Source: Oligosphaera ethanolica
GTDB lineage: Bacteria; Verrucomicrobiota; Lentisphaeria; Oligosphaerales; Oligosphaeraceae
DNA: 64,000 bases
Reading direction: 5' to 3'
NCBI RefSeq assembly: GCF_030814695.1
Contig: NZ_JAUSVL010000001.1
Coordinates: 1,772,227-1,836,226, forward strand
The first letter of the stretch is position 1; each line of letters opens with the position of its first letter. A program made the translations under genes and the position numbers. This document shows, one piece after another, positions 33,437-43,150 of this stretch. The notes below the pieces were generated by a model that saw only the letters and a program-made list of their open reading frames with translations, had not been told where the DNA came from and ran no database searches.

Positions 33437-34030
33437 TCAGAAAGAGGCTTGATAGAAGCGTTGCTGGCGGTTAACAAAATCGGGAATTATGCGTGAGCGC
33501 CAAAGTTGCCAGGCACACCAGAGATTCACCAGCCCGAACACCGTCGCCCCCAGCAGTGCCACGGGATTGCCGGACGCGCCTGGCGCGTAATGCTGCAGCG
33601 CATAGGCGAGCAGTAACAGGCCGGAAAGAACGGCCCAGCCGGTGAGCAACGGTTGCGACCAGCGCCGACCATGCCACACGCGATAGACCAGCCAGAGACA
33701 GAGCACCAGGAGCAACAGACTGCGCCACACCAGGATGTCGCGCGTGCGGTCGGGGTCTAGCAGCAAATAGACGTTCACCACATTCAGAGCCGCCACCGGC
33801 AATACCAGCAACGCGCAGATCATCCCCAGGAGAATCCGACCGTGCTGCTGCGGCACGCTCAGAGTCTCCTCCAGCAGCGACACGTAGGATGGCAGGCGCC
33901 CGCGCTCGTCGGCCTTGTAATCCGGCTCGCCGCGATCATCACTATGCGAATCATGACCGCAATTCGGGCACAATTCGCGAATGAAGATGGCGTCTTTGCC
34001 GCAATGCGGGCACTTCTGAATCTGCTTCAT
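33437..34030 (-). CDS. Zinc-ribbon membrane protein, unknown function
   Basis: About 197 residues. The start at 34030 (GAGGTG ~12 bases upstream) puts a zinc-ribbon at the very N-terminus: CPHCGKDAIFIRELCPNCGH, two CxxC knuckles 11 residues apart. Four hydrophobic helices follow: ILLGMICALLVLPVAALNVV, ILVWRSLLLLVLCLWLVYRVW, LLTGWAVLSGLLLLAYAL, and VALLGATVFGLVNLWCAWQLW. Such 'rubredoxin-like zinc ribbon plus helices' proteins are common in bacteria and poorly understood. No enzymatic motif is visible. The gene is alone, and the gap to the next plus-strand gene contains that gene's promoter. Confidence 0.6.
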   Translation of the reverse strand: MKQIQKCPHCGKDAIFIRELCPNCGHDSHSDDRGEPDYKADERGRLPSYVSLLEETLSVPQQHGRILLGMICALLVLPVAALNVVNVYLLLDPDRTRDILVWRSLLLLVLCLWLVYRVWHGRRWSQPLLTGWAVLSGLLLLAYALQHYAPGASGNPVALLGATVFGLVNLWCAWQLWRSRIIPDFVNRQQRFYQASF

Positions 34031-34271
34031 AGATTGCTGACACCTCGTATCTGCACTGACCTCTTGCGCCCACCAGGCGCCCATATACCGCCACCGCATA
34101 GCACCGAAACAACTCGCGTTGGCGCCGCCACAAAGCTGTTGAAAACCCCGCCAAGGTGACCATCTTATGGTTCGCACCACGCGCAACCGCCATACACAAG
34201 CAAGTAACAACGAATGACACAGTCAGTCCATTGGCACAGGGCCTAGTATTGACAACGGAAAAGATACTATC

Positions 34272-36221
34272 ATGCGCACACGTATTCCAGCAGCAGCGGC
34301 ACTCCTCCTCAGCGCGGTGTTCGCCATCGCCCAGAACGTGATTTTTGTCGACGCCGCCCGGGGCGACGACCAGCAGGACGGCCTCAGTCCGCAGACCGCG
34401 TTGCGCAGCATCGCCGCCGCCATGGCCAAAGTCCAGCCGGGTGACACGGTGTCGCTGGGTGCCGGCCAGTATTTTTACGAGAGCATGGTCTTCGTCCGCG
34501 GTGGCACGCCCTGGCGCCCCATCACCATCGAAGGCAACGGCGCGACCATCAGCGGCCTGGCGCCCGTCCCCGCCGACCAGTGGCAAGACCGCGGCGACGG
34601 CCTGTTCTTCCAACCCGACGGCACTCGCGTCGGCGCCCTGGAACCCTACCTCATTGACGGCGATGGCCGGCGCCTGGAGGGCTCCCGCAAGCCCGAGGAG
34701 CTCAAAGTCGGCCAGGCCTGCTGGCCCGCCAAGGGTATTTACCTGCGCTGCGCACCCGGCGTCACCCCGGCCCAGCTTGGTCTCCGCGGCACTTACCGGC
34801 CCTGCGGCGTCACCATGACCAACATCAGCTACGTCACCATCCGCAATCTCAACGCCGAGTACTTCGCCAATGACGGCTTCAACATGCACGGCTACTGCCG
34901 CGGTCTCCACTATGAAAACATCTGCGGCCGCCACAACGGCGACGACGGCTTCTCCAACCACGAAGACGTCGCCGCGGTCGTCCGCGGCGGCCATTTTCAC
35001 CACAACAACTACGGCATCCAGGACATCAGCGTCGCGCGCTCTCTCTACCAGGGCGTGCTCGTCGAGCACAACCACCGCGCTGGCGCGGACTTCTGGGGCG
35101 GCTTCCGCAGCATGGAAGACTCGCTCGTGCGCGACAACGCCGGTGGGCAGGTCGTCATCCGCAGCACCCTCGTCGCCACAGCCGGCTACGAACCCGACGA
35201 TCCCATGGCCGCCGGCACGCTCTTCCTCAAAAACGTCGTCATCAGCGGCGGCCCGCAGGGCCTGGTCGTCATGAGCAATGCCCGCGCCACCGTGCAGCGT
35301 TGCAGCATCCTAGACGCTGCCATCGGCGCCAGCGTCCTCAGTGGTGCCGCGCTTCACCTCTTCCACTCGCTGATCAGGCATCCCGAAGGCGGCCATGCCC
35401 TGCTGCTCCAGGGCGGCACCCTACGGGCCAACGGCAACGCCTACCACCCCGGCGCCTTCCGCATCAATGATCAAGACTTCCCGCCGACGGCCTTCGCCGA
35501 CTTCCAGAGCGCCTGCGGCCAGGACGCCCAATCGGTGCTGGGTGCACCATCCTTCCGCGGCATGTTCCTGGCCCAACAGCCGAAGGTCATGGACGGCCGA
35601 CAGCGCCGGGCGCCAGGCATCGCCAGCCCCATTGATTTGCCCGTCGGTGACATCGCTCCGCCGGAGCCCCAAGTCGTCACCAGCACCGGGCCGCTGCAAC
35701 TCGACTTCGATTTCGAAAGCGACAACCCGTGGGCTCTCGCCTACGTCTGGCCAGAACGCGCCCCCGACGGCGCGACCATCGCCGCCCAGGCCGTCCTTAG
35801 CGACCAGCACGCCGCCAGCGGCAAGCAGGCCGTCGCCGTTTCGGCGCATTTCCCCCCCGCCGACAAAACCAGGACCTGGCAACTCAAGCTTTTCTCGGTC
35901 CGCTTCGATAGCCTCGACCGACCCGTCACCGCGCTGTCCTTCAAGCTCTTCGGCGACGGCAGCAACACCCGCTTCATCCCGCGCATCCGCGATCGCAGCG
36001 GCGAGCAGTTCTTTGGCCCCGATGGACGCTTGGACTGGCAAGGCTGGCGCATAATCAACTGGGACCTCAAGGAACAGCCGCCAAAATACCTCGGCGGCGA
36101 CAACAATCAGCAGCAGGACGGACCGCCCATGGAAGTCGTCGTGGACTTCTTCCCGGAAATCCCCCCCGCCGGCGGCTCCGCCACATTCTTTCTCGACGAC
36201 CTCAGCATCCGCTGCGACTAG
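34272..36221 (+). CDS. Secreted right-handed beta-helix protein, polysaccharide lyase-like
   Basis: A 649-residue exported protein. The signal peptide is RIPAAAALLLSAVFAIAQ. The next segment, VDAARGDDQQDGLSPQTALR, matches the DUF1565-like opening of many parallel beta-helix proteins, and GDTVSLGAGQYFYESMVF is the first rung. Rungs run to about residue 400 with repeated 'NxxxxGxxxxxGxxxxxxN' spacing (YVTIRNLNAEYFANDGFNMH, RHNGDDGFSNHED, HFHHNNYGIQDIS). A separate C-terminal beta-sandwich (~470-649) may bind carbohydrate. Such folds often cut pectin-like glycans, but I see no defined catalytic triad, so binding or structural roles remain possible. The Shine-Dalgarno is weak. CapA follows after 81 bp. 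Confidence 0.7.
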   Translation: MRTRIPAAAALLLSAVFAIAQNVIFVDAARGDDQQDGLSPQTALRSIAAAMAKVQPGDTVSLGAGQYFYESMVFVRGGTPWRPITIEGNGATISGLAPVPADQWQDRGDGLFFQPDGTRVGALEPYLIDGDGRRLEGSRKPEELKVGQACWPAKGIYLRCAPGVTPAQLGLRGTYRPCGVTMTNISYVTIRNLNAEYFANDGFNMHGYCRGLHYENICGRHNGDDGFSNHEDVAAVVRGGHFHHNNYGIQDISVARSLYQGVLVEHNHRAGADFWGGFRSMEDSLVRDNAGGQVVIRSTLVATAGYEPDDPMAAGTLFLKNVVISGGPQGLVVMSNARATVQRCSILDAAIGASVLSGAALHLFHSLIRHPEGGHALLLQGGTLRANGNAYHPGAFRINDQDFPPTAFADFQSACGQDAQSVLGAPSFRGMFLAQQPKVMDGRQRRAPGIASPIDLPVGDIAPPEPQVVTSTGPLQLDFDFESDNPWALAYVWPERAPDGATIAAQAVLSDQHAASGKQAVAVSAHFPPADKTRTWQLKLFSVRFDSLDRPVTALSFKLFGDGSNTRFIPRIRDRSGEQFFGPDGRLDWQGWRIINWDLKEQPPKYLGGDNNQQQDGPPMEVVVDFFPEIPPAGGSATFFLDDLSIRCD

Positions 36222-36302
36222 CCGCGGCGGCAACACGATGCTATCCTTTCATTTTCTCTCAACGATTTTCATCCCCCCCCCATCCCGCAAAGGACCACCG
36301 TC

Positions 36303-37547
36303 ATGATCAACCCGCTAAACGGCCGCGTCACCATCCGTGAATCCCAATCCAGCGAGCAGGCGGATATCCTCATCGCCGGCGACTGCTGCCCCCGCCTCAT
36401 TGCCGAAGAGCGCGTCCTCGACGGCCAGGCCCATGACATCCTCGCGCCGCTTCACGATATCTTCGCGACTGCCGATCTCTCCCTGATCCAATTTGAAACG
36501 CCTTTGACCAGCGACGACACTCCCATCACCAAAAGCGGCCCCAATATCCGCTGCCACCCCGGCACCATCGACTTCCTGCACGCCTGGGGCGGCGATGTCG
36601 CCCTCCTCGCCAACAACCATATCGGCGACTTCGGCCCTAAAGCCGCCATGGATACCATCGCCCAACTCCGCGACAACGGCTTCCACACCGTCGGCGCCGG
36701 CGAAAACCTCGCCGCCGCCTACCAGCCGCTGATCCGCGAGATCAACGGCATCCGTATCGGCATCCTCAATTTCGCCGAAAACGAATTCGGCAGCGCCACC
36801 CCGGATCGCCCCGGCGCCGCGCCGCTCTCGCCCGCCCTGAACACCCGCCAAATCAGCGACCTGGCCAAGGAGGTCGACTGCTGCCTAGTCGTCCTCCACG
36901 GCGGCAACGAACACAACCCCCTCCCCAGCCCACGCGTGGTCGAGATGTGCCGGACTTTCATCGACGCCGGCGCCGCCATGGTCGTCAATATCCACACCCA
37001 CTGCCCACAGGGCACCGAGCTCTGGCACGGCAAGCCCATCGTCTACAGTCTCGGTAATTTCTTCTTCCCCGAACGCGCCCCCAAAGCCGACGATCCCACC
37101 AACTTCTGGTACCTGGGCTACATGGTCCGCTTCAGCATCGACAAAGGCGGCGCAACCGCCATGGAGCTCATCCCCACCACCTTCACCACTGACGCCGACA
37201 CCGTCAGACCACTCGCCGGCAAACAGCGCGAGGGCTTCTTCAACTACATCAATACCATCTCCGCGCCCATCGCCGATATGCAGGAGCTGCGAGGCTTCTT
37301 CGAATGCTGGGCCGCCAGCAGCGGCTACCCCCGCGCTTTCATCAAGCCGTCATGGACTCCCGAGGACTTCGACGCGCCCGCGCCAAACCCCAATCTCCTC
37401 GGTCTCCGTAATCTGCTTACCTGCGAAGCCCACAATGAACTGGTGACGACCTACCTGCGACTCGTCGAAGAAGGCCGCCGCGCAGAAGCGCTCGCCCGCA
37501 AACCACAACTCGACCAACTAGGCAAGGCATCCTTCATGCTCGGCTGA
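36303..37547 (+). CDS. CapA-like metallophosphoesterase family protein (PGA_cap)
   Basis: About 414 residues of the CapA/PgsA-type calcineurin-like domain found in poly-gamma-glutamate capsule proteins. The motif order is visible: DILIAGDCCPRL (first metal-ligand loop, GD) near residue 22, LIQFETPLTS, ALLANNHIGDFG (NNH) near 100, VVLHGGNEHNP (GH-like, HGGNE) near 198, and VNIHTHCPQGTELWHGKPIVYSLGNF near 228 (HxH). There is no signal peptide, unlike the capsule enzymes, so it is probably cytoplasmic. AAAGGA 8 bases upstream fixes the ATG. The substrate is unknown. It precedes purL by 130 bp with a hairpin in between. Confidence 0.8.
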   Translation: MINPLNGRVTIRESQSSEQADILIAGDCCPRLIAEERVLDGQAHDILAPLHDIFATADLSLIQFETPLTSDDTPITKSGPNIRCHPGTIDFLHAWGGDVALLANNHIGDFGPKAAMDTIAQLRDNGFHTVGAGENLAAAYQPLIREINGIRIGILNFAENEFGSATPDRPGAAPLSPALNTRQISDLAKEVDCCLVVLHGGNEHNPLPSPRVVEMCRTFIDAGAAMVVNIHTHCPQGTELWHGKPIVYSLGNFFFPERAPKADDPTNFWYLGYMVRFSIDKGGATAMELIPTTFTTDADTVRPLAGKQREGFFNYINTISAPIADMQELRGFFECWAASSGYPRAFIKPSWTPEDFDAPAPNPNLLGLRNLLTCEAHNELVTTYLRLVEEGRRAEALARKPQLDQLGKASFMLG

Positions 37548-37597
37548 ACGCCAACCCACGGAAAAAGCTCCCGCCACCGCCCCAAAGACGGCGCTTG

Positions 37598-37616
37598 CGG
37601 CGTTATATTAACGCAT
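37598..37616 (+). promoter_or_regulatory. Palindromic element with TATATT core upstream of purL
   Basis: GCGTTATATTAACGC (37600-37614) is a perfect inverted repeat, GCGTTA-TAT-TAACGC. Its AT core resembles a -10 box, about 65 bp before the purL start. It could be an operator overlapping a promoter. Confidence 0.4.
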
Positions 37617-37624
37617 TGCCAGCG

Positions 37625-37645
37625 CCGGCCTTCTGGCCGGTTTTC
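37625..37645 (+). terminator. Hairpin with T-run in the purL leader
   Basis: CCGGCC-TTCT-GGCCGG followed by TTTTCGTTCCTTTT. It lies 33 bp before the purL start codon and after the palindrome at 37600, so it is either the capA terminator or a leader attenuator of purL. Confidence 0.55.
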
Positions 37646-37677
37646 GTTCCTTTTGTCCCTTGCAGGAGTACGCCGTT

Positions 37678-40600
37678 ATGGAGTTCGTCAGACGGGTTTT
37701 TGTCGAAAAACGCCCTGGTTTCGATGTGGAAGCGCGCCATCTCTTGAGTGATCTGCGCGAAAACCTCGGCATCCGCGGCCTGGAGCGCGTCCGCATCTGC
37801 AAACGCTACGATCTCTCCGGGCTGAGCGACGGCGAATATCTGGCCGCGCGCGACAGCGTCCTCTCCGAGCCCAACTGCGATGTCGTCTACGACGAGGCGC
37901 TGCCGCCTTGCGCCGGCCAGCTGTTTGCCGTCGAGTTTCTGCCGGGCCAATACGACCAGCGCGCGGACTCCGCCGCGCAGTGCGTGCAGCTGCTCACCCA
38001 AAAAGACCGCCCGCTGGTGCGCAGTGCCACGCTGTACATCCTCGACGGCGCCATCAGCACCAAGCAGCTAACGACCATCAAGAACTACCTGATCAACCCG
38101 GTCGAAAGCCAGGAGGCGTCGCTGGCCAAGCCGTCCTCGCTGGCCATGAGCGCCGCCGTGCCAGACGACGTGCCCGTCATGACCGGCTTCATCAACAAAA
38201 GCGCCGCCGACATCGCCAACATGGTCAAGGACCTCGGCATGGCCATGAGCGCTGAAGACCTCGCCTTCTGCCAGCGCTATTTCCGCGACGAGGAGCAGCG
38301 CGACCCCAGCTTCGCCGAACTCCGCGTCATCGACACCTACTGGTCTGATCACTGCCGCCACACGACTTTCCATACCAGCATCGACGAAGTCGAAATCGAC
38401 CTCAGCGAACTGACCAAGCCGATCCTCAAAAGCTACCAGCAGTACCAGCAGATCCGCCACGACCTCGGCCGCCAGAACAAACCCTGCTGCCTTATGGACC
38501 TGGCCACCATCGGCCTCCGCGAACTCAAAAAACAAGGCAAACTCGCTAATCTTGATGCGTCGGAAGAAATCAACGCCTGCTCTATCGTCATCAGCGCCGA
38601 TATCGACGGCAAGGACGAAGAGTGGCTGGTCATGTTCAAAAACGAAACCCACAACCACCCCACCGAAATCGAGCCCTTCGGCGGCGCGGCCACCTGCCTC
38701 GGCGGCGCCATCCGCGACCCGCTCTCCGGTCGCGCCTACGTCTACCAAGCCATGCGCATCACCGGCTCCGCTGATCCCCGCGCCAGTCTCGACGACACGC
38801 TGCCCGGCAAGCTCCCCCAACGCAAAATCACCACTACCGCCGCCGCCGGCTTCTCGTCCTACGGCAACCAGATCGGCCTCGCCGCCGGCAAAGTCCAGGA
38901 AATCTACCACCAGGGCTACATGGCTAAGCGCATGGAACTCGGCGCCGTCATCGCCGCCGCACCGCGCCGCAATGTCGTCCGCAAGGCACCAACGCCGGGC
39001 GACGTCATCCTCCTCATCGGCGGCCGCACCGGCCGCGATGGCTGCGGCGGCGCCACCGGCTCCTCAAAAGCACACACCGGCGAGTCACTCCAACAATGCG
39101 GCGCCGAAGTGCAAAAAGGCAACCCACTCACCGAACGCAATATCCAGCGGCTCTTCCGCGTCGCCGACTTCGCCCAGCGCGTCAAACGCTGCAACGACTT
39201 CGGCGCCGGCGGCGTCTGCGTCGCCATCGGCGAACTCGCCAGCGGACTGGACATTGATCTCGATAAGGTCCCCAAAAAATACGACGGTCTCGACGGTACG
39301 GAGCTGGCCATTTCCGAATCCCAGGAACGCATGGCCTGCGTCTTCGCTCCCGAGGACGTCGCCGCAGCCATTGACTTGGCCGCCCGTGAGAATCTCGAAG
39401 CGACGCCAGTCGCGGTTGTGACCGACGCGGAACGCCTGCGCATGCAGTGGCGCGGCAAGACCATTATCGACCTGGCCCGGTCCTTCCTGGACACCAACGG
39501 CGTCACCCAGCACGCCACGGCCGTCATTACCGCGCCGGACCCCGATGCCAATTTCTTCCTGCAGGCCGTCGCCGCCGGCACCGCCGCGCCATCCATCGCC
39601 GATGCCTGGCTGGCCACGCTGCGCGACCTCAATGTCTGCTCCCAAAAAGGCCTCATTGAGCGCTTCGACGGCACCATCGGCGCCGCGACGGTCATCAGCC
39701 CCTTCGGCGGCAAAACACGCCTGACGCCCAACGAGGCCATGGCGGCAAAACTGCCCGTCGCCGGCTGCACCAACACCTGCACCCTCATGAGCCACGGCTT
39801 CAACCCGCAGCTCAGCGCATGGAGCCCGTACCACGGCGCCCTCTACGCCGTCATCGAGGCCAACGCCAAAATCGCCGCCGCCGGTGGTGACGTCAGCCAG
39901 GTCCGCATGTCTTTCCAAGAATACTTCGAACGCCTGGGCGACGACGAAACGCGCTGGGGCAAGCCCCTCGCCGCCCTCCTCGGCGGCCTCAAAGGCCAGC
40001 TCGAATTCGGCACTGCGGCCATCGGCGGCAAGGACTCCATGTCCGGCTCCTTTGAAGACATCTCAGTGCCGCCGACACTGGTGGCCTTCGCCGTCACCTG
40101 CTGCAAGGCCGGCGGCCTCCGCAGCCCCGAGCTCAAACACCCCGGCAGCCGCCTCCTCCTGCTCACCGCGCCCCGCAATGCTCAAGAAATGCCCGACTTT
40201 GCCCAGCTGCGCCAGAATTACGCCAATCTCCACCGCTGGATCAACACCGAGCGGATCATCGCCGCCACCCACACGGTCGGCCAGGGCGGCGTCGCCGCCG
40301 CGCTCGCCAAAATGTGCTTCGGCAACTGGCTGGGCGCGACCCTCGACGACGGCTGGGACGCCAGCAATCTCTTCTCTCCGGACTACGGCGCGATCATCAT
40401 CGAAACCGTCCCCGGCTGGACCGAGACGCTCCCCGGCACCGTGCCACTAGGCTGGACCAGCGCCGAACCCGTAATCCGCACCGGCAACAACAGCATCAGC
40501 CTTGATGACGCTGCGGCCGCGTGGCAGGAACCGCTCGAAAAGGTCTTCCCCACCCGCGCCGATCAAGCGCCACCGCCACCGCCCTGGCAACCCTACACCA

Positions 40601-41439
40601 AGGGCCCGCGCCGCCAGAAAACCAGCAAAATTGCCAAACCGCGCGTCTTCATCCCCGTCTTCCCCGGCACCAACTGCGAATACGACACTCAGCGGGCTTT
40701 CGAGCGCGCCGGCGCCGTCGTCGACCGCGTGGTCCTGCGTAACCGCAGCACCGCCGAGATCGAGGAGAGCGTCCAAGCCATCCTCAAGGCTATTGCCAAC
40801 GCCCAAATCATCGTCTTCGCCGGCGGTTTCTCCGGCGGCGACGAACCGGACGGCAGCGGCAAATTCATCGCCACGACCTTCCGCAATCCCCGCGTCGCCG
40901 CCGCCACCGAAGCGCTGCTGCGCGAACGCGACGGCCTCGCCCTCGGTATCTGCAACGGCTTCCAGGCGCTGATCAAACTCGGCCTCGTCCCCTACGGCGA
41001 AATCCGCCCGCGCCTGGCCAATGACGACCCAACCCTCACCTTCAATACCATCGCCCGCCACGCTGCCACCACCGTCAGGACCATCGTCGCCTCCAATCTC
41101 TCGCCGTGGCTCATGCATACCACGCCTGGCGAGGTCCACGAAATGGCCATCTCACACGGCGAGGGCCGCTTCGTCGCCAGCGACCAGCAAGTCAAGGATC
41201 TCCTCGACAACGGCCAGGTAGCCTTCCAATACGCCGATCTCAACAGCAAACCCTGCGCCGATATGCCCTGGAACCCCAACGGCTCCATCGCCGCTATCGA
41301 GGGCATCTGTTCGCCCGACGGCCGCGTCCTCGGCAAAATGGGCCACAGCGAACGCAGCGTCGACACCCATATCAGCATCAATATCCCCGGCCAACGCAGC
41401 CAGGGACTCTTCCAGGCCGGCGTCGACTACTTCGCGTAA
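37678..41439 (+). CDS. purL: Phosphoribosylformylglycinamidine synthase (large single-chain PurL)
   Basis: PurL makes FGAM from FGAR, glutamine and ATP. The 1253-residue protein is a single-chain form: a PurS-like N-terminal part (ENLGIRGLERVRICKRYDL), two AIR-synthase-like ATP-binding repeats (VMFKNETHNHPTEIEPFGGA and DLDGxx-like LPVAGCTNTCTLMSHGFNP), and a C-terminal class I glutaminase domain. The glutaminase has the oxyanion region AGGFSGGDEPDGSGKF, the cysteine nucleophile in LGICNGFQALIKLG, and His-x-Glu in AISHGEGRF. AGGAG 9 bases upstream fixes the ATG at 37678. A 9-bp tandem repeat array begins within ~15 bp of the stop. It is not in an operon with purC or purO. Confidence 0.95.
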   Translation: MEFVRRVFVEKRPGFDVEARHLLSDLRENLGIRGLERVRICKRYDLSGLSDGEYLAARDSVLSEPNCDVVYDEALPPCAGQLFAVEFLPGQYDQRADSAAQCVQLLTQKDRPLVRSATLYILDGAISTKQLTTIKNYLINPVESQEASLAKPSSLAMSAAVPDDVPVMTGFINKSAADIANMVKDLGMAMSAEDLAFCQRYFRDEEQRDPSFAELRVIDTYWSDHCRHTTFHTSIDEVEIDLSELTKPILKSYQQYQQIRHDLGRQNKPCCLMDLATIGLRELKKQGKLANLDASEEINACSIVISADIDGKDEEWLVMFKNETHNHPTEIEPFGGAATCLGGAIRDPLSGRAYVYQAMRITGSADPRASLDDTLPGKLPQRKITTTAAAGFSSYGNQIGLAAGKVQEIYHQGYMAKRMELGAVIAAAPRRNVVRKAPTPGDVILLIGGRTGRDGCGGATGSSKAHTGESLQQCGAEVQKGNPLTERNIQRLFRVADFAQRVKRCNDFGAGGVCVAIGELASGLDIDLDKVPKKYDGLDGTELAISESQERMACVFAPEDVAAAIDLAARENLEATPVAVVTDAERLRMQWRGKTIIDLARSFLDTNGVTQHATAVITAPDPDANFFLQAVAAGTAAPSIADAWLATLRDLNVCSQKGLIERFDGTIGAATVISPFGGKTRLTPNEAMAAKLPVAGCTNTCTLMSHGFNPQLSAWSPYHGALYAVIEANAKIAAAGGDVSQVRMSFQEYFERLGDDETRWGKPLAALLGGLKGQLEFGTAAIGGKDSMSGSFEDISVPPTLVAFAVTCCKAGGLRSPELKHPGSRLLLLTAPRNAQEMPDFAQLRQNYANLHRWINTERIIAATHTVGQGGVAAALAKMCFGNWLGATLDDGWDASNLFSPDYGAIIIETVPGWTETLPGTVPLGWTSAEPVIRTGNNSISLDDAAAAWQEPLEKVFPTRADQAPPPPPWQPYTKGPRRQKTSKIAKPRVFIPVFPGTNCEYDTQRAFERAGAVVDRVVLRNRSTAEIEESVQAILKAIANAQIIVFAGGFSGGDEPDGSGKFIATTFRNPRVAAATEALLRERDGLALGICNGFQALIKLGLVPYGEIRPRLANDDPTLTFNTIARHAATTVRTIVASNLSPWLMHTTPGEVHEMAISHGEGRFVASDQQVKDLLDNGQVAFQYADLNSKPCADMPWNPNGSIAAIEGICSPDGRVLGKMGHSERSVDTHISINIPGQRSQGLFQAGVDYFA

Positions 41440-41449
41440 AACTTGGTAT

Positions 41450-41556
41450 GAATATCCGACTGATCCGACTGATCAGACTGATCCGACTGATCCGACTGAT
41501 CCGACGACTGATCGGTCCGATCGGTCCGATCCGTCCGATCAGTCCGCGATAACCAG
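41450..41556. repeat. 9-bp tandem repeat array downstream of purL
   Basis: Units TCCGACTGA (with one TCAGACTGA) repeat six times, then shift to TCGGTCCGA and TCCGTCCGA variants. The array spans ~100 bp, starting about 12 bases after the purL stop. It is followed by a diverged CCGTCCGCGA pair. Confidence 0.8.
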
Positions 41557-41614
41557 ACAGGCGAGCCGTCCGCGACAACCAGCTGACGATCCGTCCGCGA
41601 AAAAACCAACAAAA

Positions 41615-41641
41615 ACGCCCGGGGCGCAATGCCCCGGGCGT
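41615..41641 (+). terminator. Bidirectional intrinsic terminator between purL and 41688 gene
   Basis: ACGCCCGGGGC-GCAAT-GCCCCGGGCGT is a perfect 11-bp stem. The right flank is TGTGTGTTTT and the left flank is AACAAAAA, so it suits both convergent units. Confidence 0.8.
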
Positions 41642-41687
41642 GTGTGTTTTCCTCACGTGTTGCGCGCGACTATCGCGCACTCTGTGC

Positions 41688-42821
41688 TTATTGTGCCGGA
41701 ATACCCACCGGTGCGGCGGCGCCGTTTTCAGGGGCGGGCTTGAAGACCTCGGCAAAAATGGTGATGTCCTCCTGGGTCACGCTGGCCAGGAAGCTGGCGG
41801 CGTTGCCCTTCTGCTCAGTCTTCATGCTTTCGAGCATAGGCGTCATCTTGCCGATCTTCTGCATCATCATCATCTTCAGCGACGGCATCACCATGGTGTC
41901 CATCAGCATGCTCTTGATCAGCGTCGCATCCTCAACGGTCGCCATCAGCACCGAGAAGACAAAGTCGATCTTATCGCCGGATTTGACCGTAAAGACCGTC
42001 CCCTTCATCTTGGCAAAGCCCGCCATGATACCGCCCATGGCCGGATTCGTCGCCTGCTGCTGCTGCGCGAACTCGGCAATCTTGGTGCGCATCGGCTCGG
42101 TCGGCGCGAACAGGAAGAAACTGTCACTGTCTTTCGTGCCCTGCTGCATTTCGGCGAGGCCCGCGGGATACTCTGCCGGTTTGCCGGAAGCTAGCCGGCC
42201 AAGGGCGCTCTTCACTGCCGCCTCACCGCCGAAAAACAGCACTCGGCCATCGCAAGGCATGGCCACAAAAAGCTGCGTGAACATCGCGTCCGCAGGCGCG
42301 TCGGGATTGAAGACGGACACGACTGGCACGCCCTGAATTTCCATCTCGTCAATGATGCTCTCCACACCACCAAGAACACTGTTTTCTTCCAACGCCGTCC
42401 GCAGCTTCTTTTTCTCAATCGGCTGCTTGAACTCGCTGGCAAACACCATGTCCATCTGCTGAAAATTCATCTTCTGACCAAAGGTCCACTGGGCGAGATT
42501 GATCGACACCAAAGTCCGCAAGGTATCTTCGGGTTTCACGCCAAGATCCTTGCCCATGCCCTCGGCAAAGGTCGCCAATTCATTCCATTTAGCCAGCTGA
42601 TCGGGCATGCCGCCTTGCTGGATCACGTTGACCTGTTCGCGGAATTGCTCAAACTGACCCGTCAACGGCGATTTCGACGCTCGCTCCAGGTCGGAAAAGA
42701 AGACTATGCTGGCGTTGGGTACCAACGCCGCCTTGAGAGCTTCCGCCGGCGTGCTCGCCATCGCTGGCAAGCCAAGTAGAGTACAATAGCCGATCAGTAG
42801 AACATAGAGAGTCGTTTTCAT
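41688..42821 (-). CDS. Secreted protein of unknown function
   Basis: 377 residues with a signal peptide (LYVLLIGYCTLLGLPAMAST). The mature part is alpha/beta with hydrophobic strands (ASIVFFSDLERASKSP near the start, LFVAMPCDGRVLFFGGEAAVK near residue 190), and a methionine-rich helix (MMMMQKIGKMTPMLESMKTE) near the C-terminus. The layout resembles DUF3352-like surface proteins, but no motif settles it. The ATG at 42821 has GGAAGGA about 10 bases upstream. It is alone, with a terminator after it and a 1.3-kb repeat-filled gap before it. Confidence 0.5.
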   Translation of the reverse strand: MKTTLYVLLIGYCTLLGLPAMASTPAEALKAALVPNASIVFFSDLERASKSPLTGQFEQFREQVNVIQQGGMPDQLAKWNELATFAEGMGKDLGVKPEDTLRTLVSINLAQWTFGQKMNFQQMDMVFASEFKQPIEKKKLRTALEENSVLGGVESIIDEMEIQGVPVVSVFNPDAPADAMFTQLFVAMPCDGRVLFFGGEAAVKSALGRLASGKPAEYPAGLAEMQQGTKDSDSFFLFAPTEPMRTKIAEFAQQQQATNPAMGGIMAGFAKMKGTVFTVKSGDKIDFVFSVLMATVEDATLIKSMLMDTMVMPSLKMMMMQKIGKMTPMLESMKTEQKGNAASFLASVTQEDITIFAEVFKPAPENGAAAPVGIPAQ

Positions 42822-43025
42822 CGCTGCATTTCCTTCCAGTTAGGGAACACTTCACCGCGCAACAGCTGCCAGCCAGCAACACCACAACGCCAGTAACTGG
42901 CTGTCTCTCGCGACTTCAGACCTCGCGCGTTACTGGTTTTGCCGGCACAGCCAAATAAACCTCAAAACATAACCTTTGCGCACCCCGCATGCAATGGCCA
43001 ACAACGCCCACCTGACGTTTTTTCG

Positions 43026-43150
43026 TAATCGGTCAGTAACCACCCCGGCGCTTCGCTGGGACAATTTGCAGGAAACCCACGGCCCGCCGCCGTCCAGCCA
43101 TCCGACCTTGATTTCCGCCGACCTTTGCGGCAGCGTGTTTCATAGGAGTA
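43026..43150 (-). repeat. R1 repeat, copy c1
   Basis: Inverted orientation. It begins TAATCGGTCAGTAACCACC and ends GTTTCATAGGAGTAACC. The hairpin region is CACCCCGGCGCTTCGCTGGG. It abuts copy c2, giving two R1 units in tandem. Confidence 0.75.
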
